This document shows, piece by piece, positions 1-6,410 of a stretch of 10,377 nucleotides of DNA. Source of the DNA: Bacteroidota bacterium (GTDB lineage Bacteria; Bacteroidota; Rhodothermia; Rhodothermales; Rubricoccaceae); NCBI GenBank assembly GCA_022564455.1, contig JADFLK010000037.1, forward strand, positions 1 through 10,377. The letters run 5' to 3'. Position 1 is the stretch's first letter; each line of letters starts with the position of its first letter. The notes below the pieces were generated by a model, which did not search any database, was not told where the DNA came from, and saw only the letters and a program-made list of their open reading frames with translations. Position numbers and translations under genes: made by a program.

Positions 1-1251
1 GGTAGTGAAGAGCAAATTGGCCTGCTCCACGCGCTCGTAGTAGAGCCGCACAACGCCGGAGGCCACGCGGCGGTCGTTGAAAAGGCTGCCCCAGAACGCA
101 TCGAAGCGGCGGCGGCGCTCAGCCGGCGTCTCTCCTTCGTTGATGAACTCGTACTCACGCTCCGACGCGATGTAGGCCAGCGCAGAAACGAGGTCGTCCA
201 CTTCTGTGAGGCGCGGGAAATCTTCCTCGCGTACTGCAAACTCACGGCTTTGCTCGGCGAAAGGCGGTTGCCCTTCCTCCACTCTAGCCTCCACGAGGAT
301 GCGATACATGCCCGGCTCCAGCGGCGGCAGGTTAACCTCCACCGTCACGACATCCGCGCCCAGTTCCAGCGTCCGCGAGGTCGTCTGGATCGTGTCCATC
401 GGGGCGGCGTCAAAATCGACGCCCTTGAATTGGAGGGAGGAGCGCGCGTAGCTGAGCCAGAAGCCGGGGCGAGCTACCGTGGTGTCGCTCTCCAGTTGCT
501 GGAGTTGAAGGCGGACGATTGCGCCGGGCGGAACCCGGTACAACTCAATCGTGGACCGGAGCGAATCGAACCCGGTGGGTACGCTGAGGGCTACGTGGGC
601 CTCGAAGGCTTCGCCCGGCCGCTTCACCTCGATGTGCATACGGCTCATTGCGGGCTCGCCGGAAGTAGCGGGCACCGTCACCCGCTGGCGATGCTCTACG
701 ATCTTACCTGTTTCCTCGTCGGTAAGCGTGACTTCGACTATGTACGTGCCCGGCTCTACTTCCAATCTCTCTTCCCTGATGAAGGGTCGGAAGGACTGTG
801 TCGATGCGTACGTAGGCAGCCTGAGCGTGTCGGCATACTGTGCGAATCGAACACGTCCGCTGCCGTCTTCGTTGCGCACTTCAACATCGTACCGCGCCCG
901 CGCCTTAAAACCGGAACCATCCCGTGTGTACACGAGCGAAGCATACGGCAGGCTCAGGTAGATATCCAGCCCCGGCTCGTCGGCGCGAAGCGTAGCCAGA
1001 ACTTCCATATCAAAGTTGGGCAGACCCGGCTGGTACGCCACCGAGCGCCCTGCATCAGGCGAGTCGAGTTCGGATGGTCCCGAACATCCGGCGAGCCAGA
1101 AGACTGCAACAACGCAACAAAGAACGGAGAATGAGAATGCCAGGGGGCTCTTTCGTGTGAGTGGTTGAGGGTTTGAGCGTGTGAGGGGGTGTTGACCGCC
1201 ACTTCGCAGAAGAAGAGTTGGGCTCCAGGAACCCTTCTTGGCGCCAGGCAC
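1..1251 (-). CDS. GWxTD domain-type lipoprotein, partial (C-terminus beyond left edge)
   Basis: This open frame runs off the left edge after about 417 codons. A hydrophobic stretch ends in a lipobox LAGC, with the cysteine codon at 1084-1086, so the product is probably a lipidated envelope protein. Residues after the Cys form beta-rich, repeat-like segments (TYIVEVTLTDEETGK, MYRILVEARVEEG). The last visible 70 residues contain FWGSLFNDRR followed by LYYERVEQAN. This matches the segment that precedes the name-giving GWxTD motif in this Bacteroidota family; the motif itself is outside the window. The function of the family is not established. The start is uncertain. No ATG, GTG or TTG lies in frame between the signal sequence and a GTG at 1251, and that start leaves an odd 35-residue leader made partly of an octamer repeat. 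The gene follows tpiA in the same direction after a repeat-bearing gap. Confidence 0.72.
   Translation of the reverse strand, partial: MPGAKKGSWSPTLLLRSGGQHPLTRSNPQPLTRKSPLAFSFSVLCCVVAVFWLAGCSGPSELDSPDAGRSVAYQPGLPNFDMEVLATLRADEPGLDIYLSLPYASLVYTRDGSGFKARARYDVEVRNEDGSGRVRFAQYADTLRLPTYASTQSFRPFIREERLEVEPGTYIVEVTLTDEETGKIVEHRQRVTVPATSGEPAMSRMHIEVKRPGEAFEAHVALSVPTGFDSLRSTIELYRVPPGAIVRLQLQQLESDTTVARPGFWLSYARSSLQFKGVDFDAAPMDTIQTTSRTLELGADVVTVEVNLPPLEPGMYRILVEARVEEGQPPFAEQSREFAVREEDFPRLTEVDDLVSALAYIASEREYEFINEGETPAERRRRFDAFWGSLFNDRRVASGVVRLYYERVEQANLLFTT
1153..1195 (-). repeat. 8-bp-period degenerate tandem repeat upstream of the GWxTD lipoprotein
   Basis: Read on the minus strand, four consecutive octamers start with TCA: TCACACGC, TCAAACCC, TCAACCAC and TCACACGA (1184 down to 1153). 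A partial, out-of-register unit precedes them, up to about 1195. The array ends about 10 bp before the codons of the signal peptide. It shares period, the invariant TCA and orientation toward the downstream gene with the array at 4111-4150, so the two look like one repeat family. Its role is unknown. Confidence 0.7.
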
Positions 1252-1355
1252 CCGACGCCCGAAGTCACGACTCGGCAGCGGCACGACCTTGATTCCACTC
1301 AATCTCTTCGCAACAGTTTTCCCCGGCAATCCTACAGAGCGCCGTCTGCCGCCTG

Positions 1356-1375
1356 TCCTGAGCGAAGCTGAAGGA
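1356..1375. repeat. Dispersed imperfect-palindrome repeat (TCCTGAGCGAAGCTGAAGGA)
   Basis: This 20-bp intergenic sequence has complementary ends (TCCT/AGGA) and an inner AGC/GCT pair around GAA. It closely resembles the TCCTGAGCGAAGTCGAAGGA-type short palindrome that I recall as scattered between genes in many unrelated bacteria. It lies between tpiA and the GWxTD gene and is flanked by GTCTGC words on both sides (about 1344 and 1382), which suggests a composite repeat site. It lacks a T tract, so it is not a convincing terminator. Confidence 0.55.
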
Positions 1376-1414
1376 TCCGTCGTCTGCGGTCTACGCCATG
1401 AAGCGGCAGGCATC

Positions 1415-2173
1415 TTACTTTCGCCCCACATCCGCCGCCGCACGGACGATGGCCGCGAAGGCTTCCGCGTCGAGGCTGGCGCCACCGATGAGGCCGCCGT
1501 CGATGTCCGGCTGGGTGAACAACTCGGCTGCGTTGCCTGGCTTCACGCTTCCACCGTACAGGATCGGTACGCGCACCTCTGCTCCAAAACGAGCCACCAG
1601 CTTCTCCCGGATGAAAGCATGCATGGCCTGAGCTTGCTCGGGCGTAGCGGTTCTACCCGTTCCAATGGCCCAAACAGGCTCGTAGGCCACGACCAGCATG
1701 TTCCCGTGCTTCAGCGAAACGCCGATCAGGCCGCCTTCCAGTTGCCGCCCCACGACGGTCTCCGCCGCATCGCTATCGCGCTCTTCCAGCGATTCCCCCA
1801 CACACAGGATGGGCGTCATGCCGTGCCTCATTACCTGCTTCGCCTTCTCCCCCACAAACGCATCCGATTCGTTGAAGTGCTGACGGCGCTCCGAGTGTCC
1901 TACGATCACATACCTGCATCCTGCGGCATCGAGCATCGTGGCCGAGACCTCGCCCGTAAAGGCCCCTTGTTCTTCCGGATGTACATTTTGGGTTCCCAGT
2001 GCCACGCGCGTCCCTCGCACACGCTCACGTACCGCCTCCAGCCAAACCGATGGCGGGCAGACAACGACATCCACCGTGCGCGCATCTGCTTCCGTTAAAC
2101 GAACCACTTCGGACGCCAGCCTATCCGCTGCGCGGAGGTCCGTGTGCATTTTCCAGTTGCCGGCAACGAACAT
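1415..2173 (-). CDS. tpiA: Triosephosphate isomerase
   Basis: This cytoplasmic glycolytic enzyme interconverts dihydroxyacetone phosphate and glyceraldehyde 3-phosphate. The 252 residues match the usual length of about 250. The whole TIM-barrel signature set is present: GNWKM at 5-9 with catalytic Lys8 and Asn6, VGHSERR at 91-97 with His93, and YEPVWAIGTGRTATPEQA from 164 with catalytic Glu165 and the phosphate-gripping lid loop. LYGGSVKPGN lies around 205-214 and GGLIGGASL around 226-234. The ATG at 2173 gives the canonical N-terminus with nothing missing. No Shine-Dalgarno sequence is evident. It is transcribed away from the small lipoprotein gene across a 169-bp gap and leads toward the GWxTD lipoprotein gene. 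Confidence 0.98.
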   Translation of the reverse strand: MFVAGNWKMHTDLRAADRLASEVVRLTEADARTVDVVVCPPSVWLEAVRERVRGTRVALGTQNVHPEEQGAFTGEVSATMLDAAGCRYVIVGHSERRQHFNESDAFVGEKAKQVMRHGMTPILCVGESLEERDSDAAETVVGRQLEGGLIGVSLKHGNMLVVAYEPVWAIGTGRTATPEQAQAMHAFIREKLVARFGAEVRVPILYGGSVKPGNAAELFTQPDIDGGLIGGASLDAEAFAAIVRAAADVGRK

Positions 2174-2342
2174 GCGGATTTAAGGATTGTGGATCGAATA
2201 GACGATATCCCGGTATGCCCAACTTGGGCCGATAGGGGGAACGAGATGCCCTTGAATGGGTCCGATATTCTCTTTATGCTGCTGGATCGGTGCGCAAAAT
2301 ACACCAACCGCCTGCCGATCCTTGCTCTAACTCATACAACCG
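2174..2342. promoter_or_regulatory. Divergent intergenic region, presumed promoters for tpiA and the small lipoprotein gene
   Basis: This 169-bp gap separates two genes that start in opposite directions, so both promoters should lie here. I could not find a convincing pair of promoter boxes for either strand, nor a strong operator palindrome. The assignment rests only on gene geometry. Confidence 0.3.
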
Positions 2343-2792
2343 ATGCGTCTTCGCAGCCTCATATTGCTTGTACCCGCCTTCATGTTGGCGGTGCTCGCCA
2401 TCGGCTGCGACGCGCTCGTTGACCGGCCCGGGCTCGTTCTGGAGTTTGGCTCGCCCTATAACGTTTTGTTCGGCCAATCAGTAACGGCAGTAAATGGCCT
2501 CACCCATTCCACACCCTTTACGGATACGGGCGGAGGGCTGCATGTGGCCGTAGAGTTCTTGGGCGGATGCGCCAACCATACGTTCCGCGCCAACTACACG
2601 CTCGCCGAAGCGACGGCCACGATCTGGCTCGTCCACGCCTCGAACGGCGACACCTGCCTGGAGCGGTTGGCCGAAGAAGTAGTCGTTGCGCTGCCTGCAA
2701 GCGTGCTCGAAAAGGCAACGCTCATCCTCATCAGCCCCAGTGGGCGCGAGGAGGCTATTGCGCGATTCGATGCGCCGATAGAGGGGCCCTAG
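2343..2792 (+). CDS. Small secreted lipoprotein with two conserved-looking cysteines
   Basis: This 149-residue protein is the only plus-strand gene in the window. Residues 1-22 form a lipoprotein signal peptide: MRLR, a hydrophobic core, then LAIGC with Cys22 as the lipidation site. The mature part is small and beta-rich. It carries GGCANHTF (Cys76) and SNGDTCLERL (Cys105), with a hydrophobic strand between them; the pair could form a disulfide. This pattern recalls short Bacteroidota lipoproteins with a GC-x-H-x-F motif and a later DxC-E motif, but I cannot name a family or function. The gene diverges from tpiA and converges on bcp, sharing the overlapping stop tetranucleotide CTAG with it. 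The ATG at 2343 is directly followed by basic residues and the hydrophobic core, which supports the start. Confidence 0.85.
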   Translation: MRLRSLILLVPAFMLAVLAIGCDALVDRPGLVLEFGSPYNVLFGQSVTAVNGLTHSTPFTDTGGGLHVAVEFLGGCANHTFRANYTLAEATATIWLVHASNGDTCLERLAEEVVVALPASVLEKATLILISPSGREEAIARFDAPIEGP

Positions 2793-3262
2793 TTGGCCTC
2801 CGGCATCCGCTTCAGGATTTCCGCCGCGTGGTTTCCCGTCTTCGGCCGGCGGAAAACGTGGACGATCACTCCTTCCGGATCGATGAGGAAGGTGGTCCGC
2901 TTCGTACCGGTGACCAGGTTGCCGTACATGTTTTTCGGCCCCCACGTCCCGTAGGCTTTCATTATCACCTTTTCAGGATCGGCGATAAGAGGGAACGGGA
3001 GGTCGAACTTGTTCACGAACTTGCCATGCGAGGCTACGTCATCGGGCGACACGCCGATCACGGCAATCCCCGCATCCATCAGGGATGTGTAATTATCACG
3101 CAGGTTGCAAGACTGCCTCGTGCAGAGCAGCGTGTCGTCCGCAGGGTAGAAGTAGAGGGCTACAAACTGCCCTCGGAAATCTGCGAGAGAAATCGTTTCT
3201 CCCGTCTGTATCTGGCCTTCAAATGCGGGGGCGGGGTCTCCCTTCTCGGGCATGGCGCTCAT
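2789..3262 (-). CDS. bcp: Peroxiredoxin, BCP/PrxQ type (thioredoxin-dependent thiol peroxidase)
   Basis: This cytoplasmic thiol peroxidase reduces hydrogen and organic peroxides and is recycled by thioredoxin. The 157 residues match the family length. The peroxidatic site lies in [12 protein letters not shown] (Pro40, Thr44, Cys47). The resolving Cys52 follows five residues later in SCNLRDNY, as in atypical two-Cys BCP proteins. GVSPDD lies at 70-75, and the conserved Arg122 lies in [12 protein letters not shown]. The usual Pro-Gly of TPGCT is replaced by Leu-Leu. The ATG at 3262 overlaps the surE stop by ATGA, which implies translational coupling. A second ATG three codons in is also possible. 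Its stop interlocks with that of the convergent lipoprotein gene, leaving no room for a separate terminator. Confidence 0.96.
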   Translation of the reverse strand: MSAMPEKGDPAPAFEGQIQTGETISLADFRGQFVALYFYPADDTLLCTRQSCNLRDNYTSLMDAGIAVIGVSPDDVASHGKFVNKFDLPFPLIADPEKVIMKAYGTWGPKNMYGNLVTGTKRTTFLIDPEGVIVHVFRRPKTGNHAAEILKRMPEAN

Positions 3263-4101
3263 AGTTCTGAAGTGACAGGTTTGGATGATTCCAGGCGCCA
3301 GTCCCAGCCCTCGATGCGGCTGATGTGGTCGTAGGCGGTGAGGTCGTAGTGGATGGGGGTGATGGAAACGTAGCCCTGGTCAATGGCGTGGAGATCGGTA
3401 TCGTGGCCGTCGTCGAGGTTGACAAAGCGGCCTCCAAGCCAGTAGTAGGGGCGGTTGAGAGGATCGCGGCGCTCTTCAAACTCCTCTTCCCAACGTGCGC
3501 GCGCCTGCCGCGTTACCTCTACGCCACGGATGTGCTCCATCGCCAGATCCGGAACGTTGACGTTGAGCAGCACGCCGGTAGGAAGGCCGTGACCGAGGAT
3601 GCGCTCGGATACAAGCCGCGCGTAGTGGCCGGCGGCCTCAAAATCGACTTCAGAATCCCACGAGCAGTGCGAAATGGCAAACGAAGGAATGCCAAGAATA
3701 GCGGCCTCGGTAGCGGCGCTCACCGTGCCGGAGTAGATCACATTTATCGCGGCATTCGGGCCGTGATTGATTCCGCTCACCACAAGATCCGGCTTGCGCG
3801 GCAGCAACTTCTGGGCGGCCAGCTTTACGCAATCGGCGGGCGTACCAGTGACGGCGCGCGCCCATATCGGTCCATCGGGGCCCTCGAACGCCCACGGGTG
3901 CGCCCACATGGGGTTGTGCACGGTAATGGCATGGCCCACGGCACTTTGTTCCTGCACGGGCGCAACGACCGCTATAGTCCCGAGACCCTGCAACGCTGCA
4001 GCCAGCGCCGCCAACCCGTTCGCGTCCACGCCGTCGTCGTTGGACAGCAGGATCAGCGGGCGGTTCGGGCGGACATCAAGCGTGGTGGCAGTACGAACCA
4101 T
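3259..4101 (-). CDS. surE: 5'/3'-nucleotidase SurE
   Basis: SurE is a metal-dependent phosphatase acting on nucleoside 5'- and 3'-monophosphates and is linked to stationary-phase survival. The 280 residues fit the family. Metal ligands are visible: Asp22 and Asp23 in LLSNDDG, Ser53 in [11 protein letters not shown], and Asn112 in VSGINHGPN. They are followed by [35 protein letters not shown] and [12 protein letters not shown] are also typical of SurE. The N-terminus carries roughly a dozen extra residues before the first strand compared with short homologues; no later ATG would keep the motif intact. It is followed by bcp with an ATGA overlap. Upstream, an octamer repeat array ends close to its start codon. 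Confidence 0.97.
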   Translation of the reverse strand: MVRTATTLDVRPNRPLILLSNDDGVDANGLAALAAALQGLGTIAVVAPVQEQSAVGHAITVHNPMWAHPWAFEGPDGPIWARAVTGTPADCVKLAAQKLLPRKPDLVVSGINHGPNAAINVIYSGTVSAATEAAILGIPSFAISHCSWDSEVDFEAAGHYARLVSERILGHGLPTGVLLNVNVPDLAMEHIRGVEVTRQARARWEEEFEERRDPLNRPYYWLGGRFVNLDDGHDTDLHAIDQGYVSITPIHYDLTAYDHISRIEGWDWRLESSKPVTSEL

Positions 4102-4110
4102 GAGGCGTAA

Positions 4111-4150
4111 TTACGTGATTACGTGAGTATGTGAGTATGTGAGTATGTGA
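4111..4150 (-). repeat. Five-copy octamer tandem repeat upstream of surE
   Basis: On the plus strand the units are TTACGTGA twice and GTATGTGA three times, without gaps. On the minus strand, in the direction of surE transcription, they read TCACATAC three times and then TCACGTAA twice. The array ends 9 bp before the surE ATG, so it would lie in or near the surE leader. It resembles the array at 1153-1195 in period and in its TCA-leading units. Confidence 0.85.
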
Positions 4151-4204
4151 GGTGAAATTAGCAGGCGTTGCGGTGGTTGTATTTATTCAATCATGCGGCG
4201 CTCT

Positions 4205-4768
4205 TCAGTCTGTCCAGTAGAATATGGCGTCGAACACCGAATAAGGAGGATCCCAAATGGTAGGTATATCCAACTTTACTGGAAGTGGCGTAGAGAGATG
4301 ATCGCTCGACGGAAAAACAATACCAGAGTCCGTCAACTTGCACTTAACCTCCCCGAGAAAATCTTCCCAATCGCCCTCTGGGAGCCGATATATCGTTGAC
4401 ATCTCGATGTAGTTATGGGATCCGGCTCTTCCGTCTTTAGACTTTGACTCAAATCCAGGCCCATAAACTCCAAACGGCGAAAGGCGACTCAGATACAAGT
4501 TCAAGCCGACGATCTCATCGAAAGCACCACGGTCGTGCGTTGAATGACCATCACGTTCATAGACCAAAAGATGTATGTAAGATGCGTATCCGCTGCCGTA
4601 GTAGTCGGAGTGGCGACGAACCTTGATCCGACGCGATCTCTCTAAGTGGGCAATCATTCGCTTATGGTACCCGTCTGTGTCACTAGTGGTGCTTCCCGTA
4701 AACGGCCAGGCATCTCCAAAAGGGATGCCAGCAACCGACTTCTCAAGTATTTCAGCTGTGATATCCAT
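4205..4768 (-). CDS. Orphan protein of about 187 residues, unknown function
   Basis: I do not recognise this protein. The ATG at 4768 is preferred; an in-frame GTG at 4783 would add five residues (MFCTI), and neither has a clear Shine-Dalgarno sequence. It appears soluble, with no signal peptide or membrane segment, and is rich in Tyr, Ser, Asp and Gly. Visible blocks are HLERSRRIKVRRHSDYYGSG near the N-terminal third, VYGPGFESKSKDGRAG in the middle and VFDAIFYWTD at the C-terminus. That ending recalls small cassette-borne or immunity-type orphan proteins, which is only a weak impression. GC is about 48% in the stretch I counted, clearly lower than its neighbours. It separates panB from surE and is bracketed by an inverted repeat, which suggests horizontal acquisition. 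Confidence 0.75.
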   Translation of the reverse strand: MDITAEILEKSVAGIPFGDAWPFTGSTTSDTDGYHKRMIAHLERSRRIKVRRHSDYYGSGYASYIHLLVYERDGHSTHDRGAFDEIVGLNLYLSRLSPFGVYGPGFESKSKDGRAGSHNYIEMSTIYRLPEGDWEDFLGEVKCKLTDSGIVFPSSDHLSTPLPVKLDIPTIWDPPYSVFDAIFYWTD

Positions 4769-4807
4769 TATCGTGCAGAACACAGGTATATGCGAAGACC
4801 AAAGTCT

Positions 4808-4821
4808 CTCACGTAATCACG
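4808..4821 (+). repeat. Inverted copy of the octamer repeat, facing the surE-side array
   Basis: The 14 bases CTCACGTAATCACG are the exact reverse complement of 4114-4127 in the array upstream of surE. The copy holds one full TCACGTAA unit and most of a second, in the opposite orientation. It lies between the panB stop codon and the orphan gene start, so the two copies bracket the orphan gene at about 690 bp spacing. Confidence 0.8.
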
Positions 4822-4822
4822 C

Positions 4823-5656
4823 TCAGTAGCTTTCGTCGTCGTTCGGGAAATCGCGGACGCGCACGTCCTCGATGTAACCCTGAACGGCCTCGGTGATGGT
4901 GTCCGCAAGGTTGGCGTAGCGGCGAACAAAGCGCGGATTGAAGTCCTTTGTGAGGCCCAGGAGATCGTGGGTCACGAGCACCTGGCCGCTGCATCCTGTG
5001 CCCGCCCCGATGCCGATCGTCGGGATCGAAACGCTCTCCGTCAGCTCCGTGGCCAGTGTGGACGGGATCTTTTCGAGAACGACGGAAAAGCAACCCGATT
5101 CCTCAAGCTTACGGATGTCGCGCCGGATCTCGTCGGCTTCCTGCTCCTCCCGTGCACGCACCTTGTAGGTGCCAAACTTGTAGATGCTCTGCGGCGTCAG
5201 GCCAAGGTGGCCCATCACCGGGATGCCGGCATCGATTATTCGGCGCGCGGACTCAATTGAAACGGATCCGCCTTCCATCTTAACCGCGTGGGCGCCGGTT
5301 TCCTTCATCACGCGGATAGCCGAGCGAAGAGCTTCGCGGGAACTGCCCTGGAACGATCCGAAGGGCAAGTCGACCACGACGAGAGAGCGCTTCACCCCGC
5401 GCACCACGCACTGCGCATGGTAGATCATCTGATCGAGCGTGACCGGCAGCGTGGTTTCGTGGCCCGCCATCACGTTCGAGGCCGAGTCGCCAACGAGCAG
5501 CACGTCGATGCCCGCCTCGTCGAGGATGCGCGCCGAGGTATAGTCGTACGCCGTGAGCATCGCGATGGGCACGCCCTCCGTTCTCATCCCGAGGAGTGTT
5601 TGCGTCGTCACGCGTTTGGTCTGCGCGGCGGCAACAGTAATGGTTTGGGTGCTCAT
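4823..5656 (-). CDS. panB: 3-methyl-2-oxobutanoate hydroxymethyltransferase (ketopantoate hydroxymethyltransferase)
   Basis: PanB transfers a hydroxymethyl group from 5,10-methylene-tetrahydrofolate to alpha-ketoisovalerate, the first committed step of pantothenate and CoA synthesis, in the cytoplasm. From the ATG at 5656 the protein has 277 residues. [20 protein letters not shown] starts at 55 with metal-binding Asp57. VVDLPFGSF holds Asp96, AVKMEGG holds Lys126 and Glu128, and [10 protein letters not shown] spans about 148-157. VLEKIP carries the catalytic Glu195, followed by [19 protein letters not shown] at 5686 would add ten residues but gives an unconserved extension, so I prefer 5656. 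No panC or panD is nearby. It follows skp copy B after 126 bp, so it may have its own promoter. Confidence 0.97.
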   Translation of the reverse strand: MSTQTITVAAAQTKRVTTQTLLGMRTEGVPIAMLTAYDYTSARILDEAGIDVLLVGDSASNVMAGHETTLPVTLDQMIYHAQCVVRGVKRSLVVVDLPFGSFQGSSREALRSAIRVMKETGAHAVKMEGGSVSIESARRIIDAGIPVMGHLGLTPQSIYKFGTYKVRAREEQEADEIRRDIRKLEESGCFSVVLEKIPSTLATELTESVSIPTIGIGAGTGCSGQVLVTHDLLGLTKDFNPRFVRRYANLADTITEAVQGYIEDVRVRDFPNDDESY

Positions 5657-5722
5657 GGTGCTATCCGGCGCACTGACGCCATGCAATGGGACTGGAATGG
5701 CAGGATACGACCTCCCTTACCT

Positions 5723-5750
5723 AAAACGACGCGGACGGCAACACACGTCG
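5723..5750 (-). terminator. Weak candidate intrinsic terminator after skp copy B
   Basis: On the minus strand CGACG (5750-5746) can pair with CGTCG (5731-5727) across a 14-nt loop, followed at once by TTTT (5726-5723). The stem is short and the T tract has only four bases. It lies in the gap between the skp block and panB, where a transcript end is plausible. Confidence 0.3.
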
Positions 5751-5782
5751 CCGCCCACGCCTTCACACCAAAGTGGCAGCGA

Positions 5783-6346
5783 TCAATTTCCCGCTTCGCT
5801 ATCCGAAATCTCGAGGCCCAGATTGGCCAGTACCTGCTCCGTGATGTTGAACGCATCCTCGGAGGCGAACAAAATCACCGGCGCGTTGTTGGCGCGGGCC
5901 GAAAACACCATCATCAAGTCCATCTCGCCCGCGACGGCGTCAATGGCTTCCTGAAGGCGCATGAGCAGTGGCTGGAGCATCTGCGATTCCCGTTGGGCCA
6001 ATTCGGAACGGCCCTGCGCTTCGGCCTGTACCAGTTGGTTCTGGAGCGAAAGTATCTCATCCTCTCGCGCCTGTTGGGCCTCCTGAGAGGCCACCGCACT
6101 CTGTGCAAACTGCTGGAGTTCCTCAAACTTCGCGCGGAGAATGTCCTCCCTTGCTTGCAAATCGCCGGATATAATCTGGTCACGCGTTTGCAGCGAATCG
6201 CGCATTAGAGCATACTCGGGCATCTGGACGATGATGATGTCCGGGTCGAGGTAGCCTATACGGACGGACTGTGCCTGCGCGCCCAAGATGGGCACGAGAA
6301 TAGCCGCAACCAGGCCAAACGCCTGGAGGGTTGAACGGAGGGTCAT
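5783..6346 (-). CDS. Skp/OmpH family periplasmic chaperone, copy B
   Basis: Skp-type proteins are trimeric periplasmic holdases with long coiled-coil arms that carry unfolded outer-membrane proteins to the BAM machine. This 187-residue protein has a signal peptide ending near LGAQAQS (cleavage about residue 26). It then has the family strand VRIGYLDPDIIIVQMPEY and a long Gln/Glu/Ala-rich helix from about 50 to 140 (LQTRDQIISGDLQAREDILR, then QQAREDEILSLQNQLVQAEA). The C-terminal part returns to the body with MMVFSARANNAPVILFAS and DAFNITEQVLANL. The open frame extends upstream, but only the ATG at 6346 starts at the signal peptide. It follows copy A after 64 bp. The two copies are well diverged, so this is an old duplication. 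Confidence 0.92.
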   Translation of the reverse strand: MTLRSTLQAFGLVAAILVPILGAQAQSVRIGYLDPDIIIVQMPEYALMRDSLQTRDQIISGDLQAREDILRAKFEELQQFAQSAVASQEAQQAREDEILSLQNQLVQAEAQGRSELAQRESQMLQPLLMRLQEAIDAVAGEMDLMMVFSARANNAPVILFASEDAFNITEQVLANLGLEISDSEAGN

Positions 6347-6410
6347 GAGGGAACTCAGGGTTGGTAAGTAGAGAGGATTGCGCAAACCTACAAAACGATG
6401 CAATAATAAC

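Noticed and set aside
250..1134. Long plus-strand open frame opposite the GWxTD gene
   Set aside because: Its translation has no domain-like pattern, is rich in Arg and His as expected of an antisense frame of a GC-rich gene, and the minus-strand frame has a lipobox and family motifs.
1238..2098. Plus-strand open frame of 286 codons across the gap and tpiA
   Set aside because: It lies opposite tpiA, whose catalytic motifs are all intact; the frame is a shadow.
4110..4205. Integron attC site after the orphan gene
   Set aside because: The 4110-4205 stretch has no convincing RYYYAAC/GTTRRRY core pair or long imperfect stem, so a cassette of the classical integron type is not supported.
5657..5686. 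Ten-residue N-terminal extension of PanB from TTG
   Set aside because: The extension [10 protein letters not shown] is not family-like, and an ATG follows at 5656 just before the usual PanB N-terminus.
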